Shown here: in pieces, positions 34,224 to 47,974 of the stretch
How positions within the stretch are numbered: position 1 is the first letter of the stretch
Layout: each line of letters begins with the position of its first letter
Assembly: GCA_015680905.1 (NCBI GenBank)
Contig: CM027381.1
Span: 72,157,501-72,221,500, forward strand
Reading direction: 5' to 3'
From: Coptis chinensis
Taxonomy: Eukaryota; Streptophyta; Magnoliopsida; Ranunculales; Ranunculaceae
Length of the DNA stretch: 64,000 nt
Position numbers and translations under genes: made by a program
The notes under the pieces: generated by a model
Databases searched by the model: none
Told to the model about the DNA's origin: nothing
Seen by the model: only the letters and a program-made list of their open reading frames with translations

Positions 34224-35350
34224 TGATAAGAGCCCAAAACTGTAGTTTTAACCCCTTAGCAGTCATACTTTTAGACCAATTATGTGAGTAATAAGTAAGA
34301 GTTAATACTGATTATGTGTTTTTATGTATTTCAGGCTTCAAAGTCAATTATGTGCAGGAATGTGCCACTTTGATGAGATAAAGGAGCAATGGTTGGTTAC
34401 TAAGGAGTTCGGTGATTAAAGGCCAAGATTCAAGAAGACAAAGCCTTTGTAAAGCCTGGTCAAAAGATGAAAAGTCAAAGTCCACGTGAGAAGCTTGATG
34501 CACAAAGAGCAATGGAGAACTTCCGAAGACCATATCTTTGGACTCAGACCTTGGAATTGGGCCTACCTTATGTCAAAACGACCGGCTCGGAAAGAGCTTT
34601 CCAATGGACCAAGCCTTGACCCAATCAGAGGAGCAGAAGTGGACGAAACATCTGTCGAAGACAACTGCAGCTGAGGAGCCCATTTTGGACTAAAGAAATT
34701 GGGTTTTGGGCCCGATTTTCCGGCCCAAAACATGGCTCCAAGCCCATGCACGATTTTTGGATCTGGAAGTATAAAAACAAAAGCTTGACTCTTTGTTAAT
34801 GGCAGTTAGGTTAGGAAGCTAATGTTAATGGAGTTTAGGGTTAGAATAATTTTTAGATCTAGAATTAAATCTTCATTTTAATTAGTTTTCACTCCCCTTG
34901 TTTTAATTTAAAGTATTAAAATATTGTTATTGCTTCATTAGATAAATAAAGTAGTTTATTATTGATCAAATTCGATTTTGTCATTTATCTATTGCTTAGA
35001 TCTAATTTCATTTCTTGGTTGTTAGTCATTTCGTAGTTATTGATGTTAGATTTTAATTATTGTTTGTTAAATTTCATAAAGTTAGAATCTTTAGATTTAG
35101 TTGTCTTAAATTTATAATTAGTTTTAGTTTAAACACCAAACACATCACTCACCATTGTTCCTTGTGTTGGATCAATTGAATTTGTTTAAGTCTTGAGAAT
35201 TAAGAGTGGAACGAATTCCTTACTCATTATATTGCATGAATATGTTTTGAGAGTAAGAAGAATTGATTTAAACGTAAGAACGGTAGGATTACGTATTAGT
35301 GTTCTTGTAGCATTAATATTTAGGATTCTATTGTTTTTTATGTTTTATCA
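34224..35350 (+). repeat. LTR 1 of the Athila-like array
   Basis: 1127 bases, TGATAA...TTATCA. The short open frames at 34486-34751 recur in all three LTRs because the LTRs are copies, and are not genes. It contains a TATA-like GTATAAAAAC word near 34768 that may start transcription. Confidence 0.9.
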
Positions 35351-35352
35351 AA

Positions 35353-35365
35353 TGGCGCCGCTGCC
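35353..35365 (+). promoter_or_regulatory. Primer-binding site, interior 1
   Basis: TGGCGCCGCTGCC begins two bases after the LTR end, as in plant gypsy elements primed by a tRNA. An identical site is at 43885-43897. Confidence 0.75.
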
Positions 35366-36559
35366 ATCTTAATCTCGTTCAAGACAAGAATTCAATTGCT
35401 TGAATCCAAAGGGCAATCCCCCATTCTCTACCCACCCACCCTTTTAATTTTTCATTCTTGTTTCTTGAATTTTCGGAATTGTTCACTGTTTCAGGCATAG
35501 GGGCTGCGGATTCACAGAGAAAAACACTGCGGTGAAGGTATTTCTAAATTTTCGAAAATTCTGAAAATTTTCATACATATTATTTAATGTGTTGTTGATT
35601 TACTGGAATATTTTCAGATTTTTCGAAGTTGTTTTACCTTGTGAAAAAAATATGATCTTTACAGTGCTGCATTTCAGTTTTCACACCGTATGTTCTTGAA
35701 AAACAGACGAGTAAGGTTACTTAGGGAGTTCTAAAAATTCTATAATTTTTACAGGAGTATCTATCCTAACTAAGGAGTTTGTAGTAAAAATTTGATGAGT
35801 TTTTTATTTGTTTTGACCTCCTAAATAGTAGAGTGTTTCCAGTGTGTTTCTGCAGTGTTGCAAACACTTAATATCTGGAACACCATCCAATAAGGAGAGG
35901 TTGTAGAACTCCAATTGCTCTAAACTTTTTACAGGAACAACTAGAATCTCTCAGGAGTCTCCAGTAAAAATTTGGAAATTTTTGGATTTGTTTTGATGGG
36001 TTAACCATTCGGTTGTTTGTATTGTGTCCGAAAACCGTTTCGCAAACTTTGAAGGGCTGTAGAGGGACTTTCACAACTCCGATCAATCTGAAATTTTACA
36101 GGCTACTTTATAGACGTCTTAGAAACTTACTGTAAAAATTTCAGATTTTTGGAGTACGATAAAAGGCCTAAAACTTGAAAACTCTGGAGCGCGACCGCGC
36201 CCAAACCGAGCGCGACCGCGCCCAAAACACTGGAATTTGACAAAATAGAGGGTACCCGCGCCCAAACAGAGGGCACTCGCGCCCTCAAGGGAAAATTCAG
36301 TGTAAACAGCCCAATTTTCATAGGTAAATGCCAATTTTATTCCTTCAAGTTATTCAGTGTTTCTAACTTGTTAAATACACTGAAATCGCAGATACAAGAC
36401 GCTTATTCAAACGCGTAGCAAGGAGGCATTCGGTACTCCTTCTTCCTTCCACGCGCCTCTTACGTCGGAGGAGTTTTAATTCTAGTATAATCGGGGCTTG
36501 TTTTCGTAGAAATAAATACAACATGCCTATCTAGAATTTCACACACTACACTTGCATCA
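35366..36559 (+). other. Leader (5' UTR) of interior 1
   Basis: Long untranslated leader with no supported frame. It carries GAGCGCGACCGCGCCC words at 36185-36290 among AT-rich DNA. Confidence 0.55.
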
Positions 36560-37990
36560 ATGGCTAAAGAACAAGAGACTCCTCTCTCGATTTTTATAAA
36601 GCCCTAAACGATGGCCCTAAGTTAGGTGCATCGTTCTTTGCAGACCTAGTGGGGATTTTGAATCCCCTAATATATTTAACTTGTTACCCGGTTTTCATGG
36701 TTTAGACCACGAGAAGCCTTACCCGGCGAGATCGTAGGATAGACCAAGTTCTCACTACATTCCATCATCCTAGCGTAAGTCCGGATCAAGTTAAACTTAG
36801 GGTGTTTCCTTTCACCCTAGCCCGACAAAAGGCGGCGTCTTTTGGTTAAGCGCCCAAACGCCAAACTCGTGGACTCATGGGCTCAACTTGTTCAATTGTT
36901 CATGGAACAATTTTACCCACCACTAAAGACAGATGAAATGCTTCAAAAGATTCATTTCTTCCGCCCGGAATCCTCATGAATCCTTTTTGAGGAGGCACGG
37001 AATCGTTTCACCGATCTTCTCATTGAATGCCCACATCATAATCTTGCGAAAAGACACGCTTGTTTCGTGCCTTCTTCAAGGGGCTTTACATCGTCATAAG
37101 GAGGTTCTAGATATCATGACTGGGGGTAGTTTTCTTAGTAAAGGAGCCTTAAAGGCTTATACATTCTTAGAAGATCAATCTAAGAGGAACAACAATTGGG
37201 GAGGTAACGATTCCTCCAGCTCCTCCTCTCCTTCTTTCGTGAGGTTAAACATGATCCCGAGCTTAAAACTCTTATCGATGCCCTCACTAAAAGGTAGATG
37301 CCATCTCGTTCAACAACAACCCACTCCGGTCATGAACATTAACTCTACTCGTTGTAATGTCATTTGTAGTCTTGAGCATTCCGACTTCTATTGTCCTCTT
37401 GTCTATGCACAAACACCACCACAACCACCACACTTCAACCAGTTAACTCAACATCAAGGACAAAGGGAACTTAGGTAACCAGAATAGAGGTTTAGTACCC
37501 ATAACCCAGAACTATCAACATCAAGACATGAACGCTCAACAAGCTTTAATTCCAATACAACCATCTACAGACAAAGTAGTAGTGACCTTGTTGGAGAAAC
37601 AAAATCAAATTATGCAACAAAACTCCAACTTGATGAAAGATCAGCATGATCAAAACTCTAATATGATGAAACAAACGATGCAAATGATGCAGTCTTTGTG
37701 CCAAAAGGTTATTGACATGTCTTCTAACCAAAATAATAACCAAACCGGCGTGTTTCCAAGTCAAGCAATGCCTAATCCTAAGTCAACAAACACCGCCGAA
37801 ATAAAAAGTATTAGTAATGGTAATATAAACCAAAGGGGACCTACGGTGATCCACTACCCTTCGTTCGAGTATGCAGTAGTTGATAACCAAGTGACTATGC
37901 CTAAAGATTACCCACAAACTAAAAATGATACCATACCACATACTATAATAGAAACTGAAGACCCTACTTTGTAGAAAGTACCGGTTAAAC
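36560..37990 (+). pseudogene. Athila-like gag, interior 1
   Basis: Starts MAKEQETPLSIF at 36560 and is then spread over several frames. VKLRVFPFTLA, ECPHHN, CLLQGALHRHKEVLDIMTGG, SFLSKGALKAYTFLEDQS and a KVDAIS segment are the gag blocks of Athila-type elements. The C-terminal 37528-37974 frame is Q, N and M-rich (QNQIMQQNSNLMKDQ), probably a coiled coil. Many single-base breaks. Confidence 0.75.
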
Positions 37991-38159
37991 CACAACCAAA
38001 AGGGAAAACATTACAAGATCCAATAATAGAAAGTGAAGACCCTACACTGTAGAGGTTCCAATATGGATACCTAGATGGAAAACGGATAGAGATAAAGCAA
38101 AGCCTAATAATACTTTTATCCCTTCTGCTAAAAAATAGCGATAAAGCACCATATCCCCA

Positions 38160-38770
38160 AAGACTAGTTGTGTTTTAAAAATGGCGAGAATTTTGATGAG
38201 ATTAGGGAAGTGTTTAAAAATTTGACTATAAACCTACCTTTTCTAGAAGCTATAAAAGTCTACTGGACACGCTTAAGTTTCTAAAAAGAGTTGTGCACCA
38301 AGAAGAGGAAAACCAACATACCCCACGAAGCATTCTTGGCGAACAATATCCTCTTTATCTCGAACATAACGGAATTATTAAGTACAAGGACCACGGTCGA
38401 TCCTATTTGTCAATGCACCTTAGGTGATACCTTCATAACAACTGCTTTATTAGACACGGGGGAAGTGTTAACTTACTCCTTTTTATTTATATAAACAATT
38501 AGGTCTAACAAAACTTCAACCAACCAAAATGACTTTGCGGTTAGCCGATCGTTCTATTAAGTATCCCAAGGGTGTAGTTGAAAATATTCTCGTTAAAGTT
38601 CAGGATTTTTACTATCCGGCCGACTTTGTTATTCTTGACCACGAAGTTGCTCATGATTCCATTCCCATCATCTTAGGGCGTCCTTTCTTGGCAACCGCCA
38701 ATGCCCAAATCAATTGTCGGGATGGCTCAATGACTCTTTCTTTTTTGGAAATCTTTCGTAGAAGTTAACA
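38160..38770 (+). pseudogene. Athila-like aspartic protease, interior 1
   Basis: ELCTKKRKTNIPHEAFLA precedes the active-site ALLDTG at about 38450-38460, where a one-base deletion breaks the frame. MTLRLADRSIKYPKGVVENI, VKVQDFYYPADFVILD and IPIILGRPFLATANAQINC follow at 38529-38768, the classic Athila protease tail. It would process Gag. Confidence 0.85.
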
Positions 38771-39455
38771 TGTTTAGACAAAACAGGGACAACTAGGTTT
38801 GCCTATAGAAGGAGAAGTGAAGTCCATTGAGAGTTTTGTACCTCACATTAGTGCGGTGACACTTTAGTCCCCACACTAGTAGATACCCCTCTTATGGAAG
38901 AAGACAAGGATCACAATTTCTACTCCCTAGGCGTAGATAACATCGAGGAAGATTTCCTTCGACTCCTTGAGTTCTCTCCTATTGACATCCATTCATCTCT
39001 TGACGCCATGGCCGGAAGAAGAATTTTTAAGCCCTCTATCCGGTGATTCTTCTTACCCACCTATTGAGGAATGTCTTGCATATCTCAAAGCCTCTCGATG
39101 ATATAGACCTAAGAACACTAGTTGAACACCATTCACCCACCTCACATCCTCATGTCACTCATTTACCTTCCATCACGAATGTTCCTCGCCCTACATTTTC
39201 AAAGAACCATTGAGTTTGTACTTGACCTTGGTGTTTCTCCTATGCTTCATAACTATCTAAAACCAACTAGTGAAGAAGTAACACCCAAGGACAAGCCACC
39301 GGACACTTTTTTCATTTTTTCCATTTTTCCCTTCTCAAAATTATCCACATCCTACATTATCTTCCACAACCATCAATTTTCTCATGTTCATTTACTTGGC
39401 ATCCCCTTCGTAGGAGGACAAAGAAGAAACCGTATGCTTTCGATTAGGTTTTAGA
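38771..39455 (+). pseudogene. Region after the protease, interior 1
   Basis: Broken frame with FVLDLGVSPMLHNYLKPTSE and SEEVTPKDKPPD, corresponding to the cleaner 47507-47974 frame of interior 2. In autonomous Athila elements a polymerase would come next; here none is seen. Confidence 0.5.
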
Positions 39456-42400
39456 TCTATAAGGCTTTACTCTCATTCCACTAAGCTACGTCATAGGAAA
39501 TCTTGGTGCTTAATTTTGTTTGATGGTGCATTCCATGTTAATTATTTGTGGAAAGACCCACAACTTTTAGATTATTGATATATGGGAAACCGCATGTAAA
39601 TACATATATATCACTTTAAGTCTAGGGAATCGACTTTAAAAGACCCAGCGTTTTAAAACAAATTTTTACAAACCTGTTTTCAAAAATTTGTTTGGGGGGT
39701 AAGTGTTTAGTTTTCCATGCTTGATCACTAAACTTCCTATTCTTACCCCCACCTCACTCCCTTTGATAAAAAAAAAAAAAAACGTTTTCCACTCCAAAGT
39801 TTTTTACCTTCTTTTTGCTCTAAACTCCGGTTTTTTTATTTTGTCGAGCGCGCCGCGCTTCTTTACTTTTTTTTGAAGAATTTTTGTCGAGGCCGACCGC
39901 CCCATCTCTTGGACCTAGAGCGCGACCGCGCCTTCACTCATCGGACCTGAAGCGCGACCAGCCCTCATACCAAAGCGCGACTTCGCTCAAACACCTGGAA
40001 TTCTAAATACCGAGCGACTTCGGCGCCTAGTTGCTGGCCTTTCGGCTCGACTTCCGTCGACCGGAAAAATTCCAGTTTTCAGCGGGTTGTTCCGGTTCAT
40101 TCGCAAATTTGTTCTAGAAGCGTAGTTCGAGATGACATCTCCTATAATAATACCGGAACAGTCTTTCAAAGATATGTTTCAAAGCACTACTTATGGTGCT
40201 TGGTTTTGCGAGGTGATCACACACACGTAATTTTGGGAACCGCTTATGGTTCTTGCTAGCATTTGTTCTTGGACTTGCCATGCCCGGCTGAAATACAAGA
40301 CCCATGGTGCTATTGGGTAGATAATATGTATGTCTACACTTATGAGTTTTTGCATGAGTCGTATGGGGCGGGCATTTTCCGATATCGAGGACCAAGGGGA
40401 ATATAACGTCGCCGCTTGGTAGCCGGGTCCATGAACATAGGAACTGTTATGTTTTGGATCATGCTAAACATTTTAGGGGAATGACATTTTTTCTGCTGTG
40501 AATGATGCCACTTGCGGCGTCTTCCTTGCTTTTAGCCACGGGACGTATGTGCCATGACCTTCCGGAGAACTTTGATGTCTAGTTTAGCACGAGCCCATCG
40601 CATGAGGCATAAGTATCTTCTTATGCCTATATTAGTTTTGCCGTATTATACTATGTTTCTTCCCTATTTTTTTGTGCCCGTTTCGCTTCATTTGGGTTAG
40701 GGGTCGACATTGTGAGATCCACCAATTCTATTATTCGATCTTTCCGTGCAATGACTTGGCAAGGGTGGAGGATACAACCTCATCAGGTTGCACCTTACAC
40801 CCATCCGACCAAGTGGTGCTTTAAACGGAGGTTAGGATCCGTAGATGATAAATGGCGGCAAGCTTGGCAAATTATAATGGCATGGCGGGGATGCGAAGGA
40901 ACCTCACTTCTTTATAGAAGAGGAGGATGAGTAAACGCTGGAGTGGAGGTAAGTTTTTAGTTTCAGTTAGTGTCTGCTTATGTCCCAAGCAATTTAATTC
41001 TGTTAACCCCATAATGGGTGGAACTCTTATAGAGTTGCGTCAGTTTACTTTTCTATATTAGTATGTTATAACCTTGTTTTGCGGATGTTCGAATTTCCAC
41101 GGCGTTTCCATGGTATTTTTCCTACCCTCTCTATTTAAATACTTTGAGGACAAAGCATGTTTTTCTTGTTTGGGGGCATAGAAACACGTGTAATTAAGGC
41201 ATCTGTTAGGATATAGATATGTATAATATGCATTTGTTTTCAAGTTAAAAATTTCAAAAATATAAATAAATAAGTTTATGCTATACACTTAGGAATATTG
41301 GTGTTGTTTTTTCTTTCTCTATGCTCTTAACAATCTAGAAGTCTCGCGTAGCTTTTGCATCGAATAATTGTTAGAAACTTAGGTTAATATGTAGGTAATA
41401 ATCTTTGCATCTATCTATAAATATATTACATGAGTTTCTATGATTGTTAGTAGTAAGTTTCTCGAAATCTAGGCTAGAGTACTTATTCTACAAATCTCGT
41501 GAGAATATAGCCTAAAGCCTTATATGAGCGAAATATTTGAGAAATGACACAAAGGGAGAAGTAAAATCCGGATAGAGAAATCACATGTCCACTTGCTTGA
41601 TCACTATGCCATATCCTAAGCGAGAATTTAGGCCCTCTTTGGATCGATATAGCCAAAAATTCAAACCTATGAATTATTTTCCGCTAGTCGCCCCTCTGAG
41701 CCTTTCTTTAGCCTTCCATAAACCACAATTCCTTTACCCTGTTACAAAAACAAAACAAAATAAAAAAATTCAACTTACCCAATCTAGAATAAGTCTAAGA
41801 ATAGAATGAGTGAAGAAAGAAGAAGAGAAAAAAAACCTGTGTAAACAAAAATTAGTTAGTTGCTTCAGAAAAAGAAAAGAAGTTTCCATCCAAAGAAAAG
41901 AAAAGAAAAAGAAAAATATAAATAAATAAAAACTCCAAAAATAGAATAAAAGGGAGTCAAAAGCCAAAGAAAAGAAAAAGAAAAATATGGCTAAGGATGG
42001 AAACAAAGTATAGAAGCAAAAAAGAAAATAACAAGGTTTTCTCTAAGTTACATAATATGAAGACTCTATTATCTCAGACTTGTCCTTTTGTATATCCATT
42101 TCCTTCCTTCTGAAACCATCTCCTAATCCCCGCAACACCTAATAAAGACCTCTAGCTCAATTAGGAATAGGTTAGTGTGATAGTAAGTGGCAGATGTGTT
42201 TGATCGACTCCGGCTTCTGTTTGTCATTTGATTGTAAGGTAAAGTGTGCCCACCGCGACAATCGAGTAAATGAAAACTTGAGTGGAAAAATCAGAGTGGT
42301 TTTTGTCTTGACATTTATGTGAGGACCTACTTAAGGACGCTATTCCGAGTTTTCAGAAACGGACCTGCTATTACATTTCATAGTATTACTCATTGTTATA

Positions 42401-42754
42401 TGTTTATTTTAGATGATTGATTATTATGCATATATTAGCTTAGGGTTTTTGACCGGGTTATTCTTATGTATTTGCTAGTGAGATGTATAGATAGTTGAGA
42501 CATGAATGAGAAAACAATAGTTTTATTTCTTAGTCGTTGTAGTATAGATGAAGTTTGTGAGTACCTTCCTTTGGAAAACTCTCCACGAGGCTATAACTCG
42601 CCCCTAGGGAATTCCTAGTGGTTTAAGGCCTTGTTGCATATGGTCAATGCAATCGCACTCAGCTAAACGAGAGTAGATAGAACTCCATTTTTGGTCACTT
42701 ATTCTAATTTCTCATCTTTGCTTGAGGACAAGCAAAATGCTGTTTGGGGGTGGT
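39456..42754 (+). other. 3' interior 1: CG-rich words and a decayed extra frame
   Basis: 39840-40060 holds GAGCGCGACCGCGCC-type words. 40125-40930 holds a broken frame starting MTSPIIIPEQSFKDMFQSTT and ending with RAMTWQGWRIQPHQVAPY and DDKWRQAWQIIMAWRGCEG. The product is unknown. 41270-42740 is AT-rich and ends in the polypurine tract TTTGGGGGTGG at 42743-42753. No RT or integrase. Confidence 0.5.
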
Positions 42755-43882
42755 TGATAAGAGCCCAAAACTGTAGTTTTAACCCCTTAGCAGTCATACT
42801 TTTAGACCAATTATGTGAGTAATAAGTAAGAGTTAATACTAATTACGTGTTTTTATGTATTTCAGGCTTCAAAGTCAATTATGTGCAGGAATGTGCCACT
42901 TTGATGAGATAAAGGAGCAATGGTTGGTTACTAAGGAGTTCGGTGATTAAAGGCCAAGATTCAAGAAGACAAAGCCTTTGTAAAGCCTGGTCAAAAGATG
43001 AAAAGTCAAAGTCCACGCAGTGAAGCTTGATTGCACAAAGGCAGTGAGAACTTCCGAAGACCATATCTTTGGACTCAGACCTTGGAATTGGGCCTACCTT
43101 ATGTCAAAACGACCGGCTCGGAAAGAGCTTTCCAATGGACCAAGCCTTGACCCAATCAGAGGAGCAGAAGTGGACGAAACATCTGTCGAAGACAACTGCA
43201 GCTGAGGAGCCCATTTTGGACTAAAGAAATTGGGTTTTGGGCCCGATTTTCCGGCCCAAAACATGGCTCCAAGCCCATGCACGATTTTTGGATCTGGAAG
43301 TATAAAAACAAAAGCTTGACTCTTTGTTAATGGCAGTTAGGTTAGGAAGCTAATGTTAATGGAGTTTAGGGTTAGAATAATTTTTAGATCTAGAATTAAA
43401 TCTTCATTTTAATTAGTTTTCACTCCCTTGTTTTAATTTAAAGTATTAAAATATTGTTATTGCTTCATTAGATAAATAAAGTAGTTTATTATTGATCAAA
43501 TTCGATTTTGTCATTTATCTATTGCTTAGATCTAATTTCATTTCTTGGTTGTTAGTCATTTTAAGTAGTTATTGATGTTAGATTTTAATTATTGTTTGTT
43601 AAATTTCATAAAGTTAGAATCTTTAGATTTAGTTGTCTTAAATTTATAATTAGTTTTAGTTTAAACACCAAACACATCACTCACCATTGTTCCTTGTGTT
43701 GGATCAATTGAATTTGTTTAAGTCTTGAGAATTAAGAGTGGAACGAATTCCTTACTCATTATATTGCATGAATATGTTTTGAGAGTAAGAAGAATTGATT
43801 TAAACGTAAGAACGGTAGGATTACGTATTAGTGTTCTTGTAGCATTAATATTTAGGATTCTATTGTTTTTTATGTTTTATCA
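42755..43882 (+). repeat. LTR 2 (central) of the Athila-like array
   Basis: 1128 bases. It ends exactly like LTR 1, whereas LTR 3 differs over its last 45 bases. It serves as 3' LTR for interior 1 and 5' LTR for interior 2. Confidence 0.9.
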
Positions 43883-45089
43883 AATGGCGCCGCTGCCATC
43901 TTAATCTCGTTCAAGACAAGAATTCAATTGCTTGAATCCAAGGGGCAATCCCCCATTCTCTACCCACCCACCCTTTTAATTTTTCATTCTTGTTTCTTGA
44001 ATTTTCGGAATTGTTCACTGTTTCAGGCATAGGGGCTGCGGATTCACAGAGAAAAACACTGCGGTGAAGGTATTTCTAAATTTTCGAAAATTCTGAAAAT
44101 TTTCATACATATTATTTAATGTGTTGTTGATTTACTGGAATATTTTCAGATTTTTCGAAGTTGTTTTACCTTGTGAAAAAAATATGATCTTTACAGTGCT
44201 GCATTTCAGTTTTCACACCGTATGTTCTTGAAAAACAGACGAGTAAAGGTTACTTAGGGAGTTCTAAAAATTCTATAATTTTTACAGGAGTATCTATCCT
44301 AACTAAGGAGTTTGTAGTAAAAATTTGATGAGTTTTTTATTTGTTTTGACCTCCTAAATAGTAGAGTGTTTCCAGTGTGTTTCTGCAGTGTTGCAAACAC
44401 TTAATATCTGGAACACCATCCAATAAGGAGAGGTTGTAGAACTCCAATTGCTCTAAACTTTTTACAGGAACAACTAGAATCTCTCAGGAGTCTCCAGTAA
44501 AAATTTGGAAATTTTTGGATTTGTTTTGATGGGTTAACCATTCGGTTGTTTGTATTGTGTCCGAAAACCGTTTCGCAAACTTTGAAGGGCTGTAGAGGGA
44601 CTTTCACAACTCCGATCGATCTGAAATTTTACAGGCTACTTTATAGACGTCTTAGAAACTTACTGTAAAAATTTCAGATTTTTTGGAGTACGATAAAAGG
44701 CCTAAAACTTGAAAACTCTGGAGCGCGACCCGCGCCCAAACCGAGCGCGACCGCGCCCAAAACACTGGAATTTGACAAAATAGAGGGTACCCGCGCCCAA
44801 ACAGAGGGCACTCGCGCCCTCAAGGGAAAATTCAGTGTAAACAGCCCAATTTTCATAGGTAAATGCCAATTTTTATTCCTTCAAGTTATTCAGTGTTTCT
44901 AACTTGTTAAATACACTGAAATCGCGTATACAAGACGCTATTCAAACGCGTAGCAAGGAGGCATTCAGGTACTCCTTCTTCCACTCGCCTCTTACGTCGG
45001 GAGTTTTAATTCTAGTATAATCGGGCTTGTTTTTCGTAGAAATAAATACAACATGCCTATCTAGAATTTCACACACTACACTTGCATCA
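43883..45089 (+). other. Primer-binding site and leader of interior 2
   Basis: TGGCGCCGCTGCC at 43885-43897 followed by the long leader. CG-rich words at 44721-44822. It matches 35351-36559. Confidence 0.6.
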
Positions 45090-46490
45090 ATGGCTAAAGA
45101 ACAAGAGACTCCTCTCTCGATTTTTATAAAGCCCTAAACGATGGCCCTAAGTCGGTGCATCGTTTCTTGCAGACCCTAGTGGGGATTTTGAATCCCCTAA
45201 TATATTTAACTTGTTACCCGGTTTTCATGGTTTAGACCCGAGAAGCCTTACCAGCAGATCGTAGGATAGACCAAGTTCTCACTACATTCCATCATCCTGG
45301 CGTAAGTCGGATCAAGTTAAACTTAGGGTGTTTCCTTTCACCCTAGCCGACAAGGCGGCGTCTTGGTTAAGCGCCCAAACGCCAAACTCGTGGACTCATG
45401 GGCTCAACTTGTTCAATTGTTCATGGAACAATTTTACCCACCACTAAAGACAGATGAAATGCTTCAAAAGATTCATTTCTTCCGCCCGGAATCCTCATGA
45501 ATCCTTTTCGAGGAGGCACGGAATCGTTTTCGATCTCTTCATTGAATGCCCACATCATAATCTTGCGAAAGACACGCTTTGTTCGTGCCTTCTTCAAAGG
45601 GGCTTTTACATCGTCATAAGGAGGTTCTAGATATCATGATGGGGGTAGTTTTCTTAGTAAAGGAGCCTTAAAAGGCTTATACATTCTTAGAAGATCAATC
45701 TAAGAGGAACAACAATTGGGGAGGTAACGATTCCTCCGGCTCCTCTCCTTCTTTCGTGAGGTTAAACATGATCCCGAAGCTTAAAACTCTTATCGATGCC
45801 CTCACTAAAAAGGTAGATGCCATCTCTGTTCAACAACAACCCACTCGGTCATGAACATTAACTCTACTTCGTTGTAATGTGCATTTGTAGTCTTGAGCAT
45901 TCCGACTTCTATTGTCCTCTTGTCTATGCACAAACACCACCACAACCACCACACTTCAACCCGGTTAACTCAACATCAAGGACAAGGGAACTTAGGTAAA
46001 CCAGAATAGAGGTTTAGTACCCATAACCCGAGAACTATCAACATCAAGACATGAACGCCAACAAGCTTTAATTCAATACAACCATCTACGGACAAAGTAG
46101 TAGTGACCTTGTTGGAGAAACAAAATCAAATTATGCAACAAAACTCCAACTTGATGAAAGATCAAAGATGATCAAAACTCTAATATGATGAAACAAACGA
46201 TGCAAATGATGCGTCTTTGTGCCAAAAGGTTATTGACATGTCTTCTAACCAAAATAATAACCAAACCGGCGTGTTTCCAAGTCAAGCAATGCCTAATCCT
46301 AAGTCAACAAACACCGCCGAAATAAAAAGTATTGATGTAATGGTAATATAAACCAAAAGGGGACCTCTGGTCCCACTACCCCCGTTCGGAGTATTAGTAG
46401 TTGATAACCAAGTGACTATGCCTAAAGATTACCCACAAACTAAAAATGATACCATACCACATACTATAATAGAAACTCGAAGACCCTACA
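45090..46490 (+). pseudogene. Athila-like gag, interior 2
   Basis: Copy of 36560-37990 with the same start MAKEQETPLSIF and the same blocks, but single-base indels at other places; the 37528-37974 frame is broken here near 46060 and 46165. Confidence 0.72.
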
Positions 46491-46689
46491 ATTTGTAGAA
46501 GTACCCGGTTAAAAACCACAACCAAAAGGAAAACATTACAAGATCCAATAATAGAAAGTGAAGACCCTACACCGTAGAGGTTCCAATATGGATACCTAGA
46601 TGGAAAACGGATAGAGATAAAGCAAAGCCTAATAATACTTTTATCCCTTCGTTAAAAATAGCGATAAAGCACCATATCCCCAAAGACTA

Positions 46690-47356
46690 GTTGTGTTTAA
46701 AAATGGCGAGAATTTTGATGAGATTAGGGAAGTGTTTAAAAATTTGACTATAAACCTACCTTTTCTAGAAGCTATAAAAAGTCCACGGACACGCTTAAGT
46801 TTCTAAAAAGAGTTGTGCACCAAGAAGAGGAAAACCAACATACCCCGCGAAGCATTCTTGGCGAACAATATCCCTCTTTATCGAACATAACGGAATTATT
46901 AAGTACAAGGACCACTCGGTCGCCCTATCAGTACAATGCACCTTAGGTGATACCTTCATAACAACCGCTTTATTAGACACGGGGCGAGTGTTAACTTACT
47001 CCCTTTTTATTTATATAAACAATTAGGTCTAACAAAACTTCAACCAACCAAAATGACTTTGCAGTTAGCCGATCGTTCTATTAAGTATCCCAAGGGTGTA
47101 GTTGAAAATATTCTCGTTAAAGTTCAGGATTTTTACTATCCAGCCGACTTTGTTATTCTTGACACAGAAGTTGCTCATGATTCCATTCCCATCATCTTAG
47201 GGCGTCCTTTCTTGGCAACCGCCAATGCCCAAATCAATTGTCGGGATGGCTCAATGACTCTTTCTTTTGGAAATCTTTACGTAGAAGTTAACATGTTTAG
47301 ACAAAAACAGGGGACAACTAGGTTTGCCTATAGAAGGAGAAGTGAAGTCCATTGAG
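46690..47356 (+). pseudogene. Athila-like aspartic protease, interior 2
   Basis: Copy of 38160-38770. LLDTG is again followed by a one-base break, at a different base from copy 1. The 47053-47355 frame is open longer (MTLQLADRSIKYPKGVVENI ... MTLSFGNLYVEVNMF). Confidence 0.85.
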
Positions 47357-47974
47357 AGTTTTGTACCTCACATTAGTGGCGGTGACACTTTAGTCCCCAC
47401 ACTAGTAGATACCCTCTTATGGAAGAAGACAAGGATCACAATTTCTACTCCCTAGGCGTAGATAACATCGAGGAAGATTTCTTCGACTCCTTGAGTTCTC
47501 TCCCTATTGACATCCATTCATCTCTTGACGCCATGGACGGAAGAAGAATTTTTAAGCCCTCTATCCGGTGATTCTTCTTACCCACCTATTGAGGAATGTC
47601 TTGCATATCTCAAAGCCTCTGATGATATAGACCTAAGAACACTAGTTGAACACCATTCACCCACCTCACATCCTCATGTCACTCATTTACCTTCCATCAC
47701 GAATGTTCCTCGCCCTCTACATTTTCAAAGAACCATTGAGTTTGTACTTGACCTTGGTGTTTCTCCTATGCTTCATAACTATCTAAAACCAACTAGTGAA
47801 GAAGTAACACCCAAGGACAAGCCACCGGACACTTTTTCATTTTTTTCCATTTTTCCCTTCTCAAAATTATCCACATCCTACATTATCTTCCACAACCATC
47901 AATTTTCTCATGTTCATTTACTTGGCATCCCCCTTCGTGGGAGGACAAAGAAGAAACTGTATGCTTTCGATTAG
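47357..47974 (+). pseudogene. Region after the protease, interior 2
   Basis: The 47507-47974 frame is open over 155 codons with PPIEECLAYLKASDDIDLRT, FQRTIEFVLDLGVSPMLHNY and KPTSEEVTPKDKPPD. Acidic and Pro-rich. No polymerase motif. Possibly the junction left after pol was deleted. Confidence 0.5.

Noticed and set aside
34486-34751. Frames of 61-62 codons seen three times (34486, 43020, 51587 regions)
   Set aside because: Their repetition only reflects the three LTR copies; neither strand shows a protein family.
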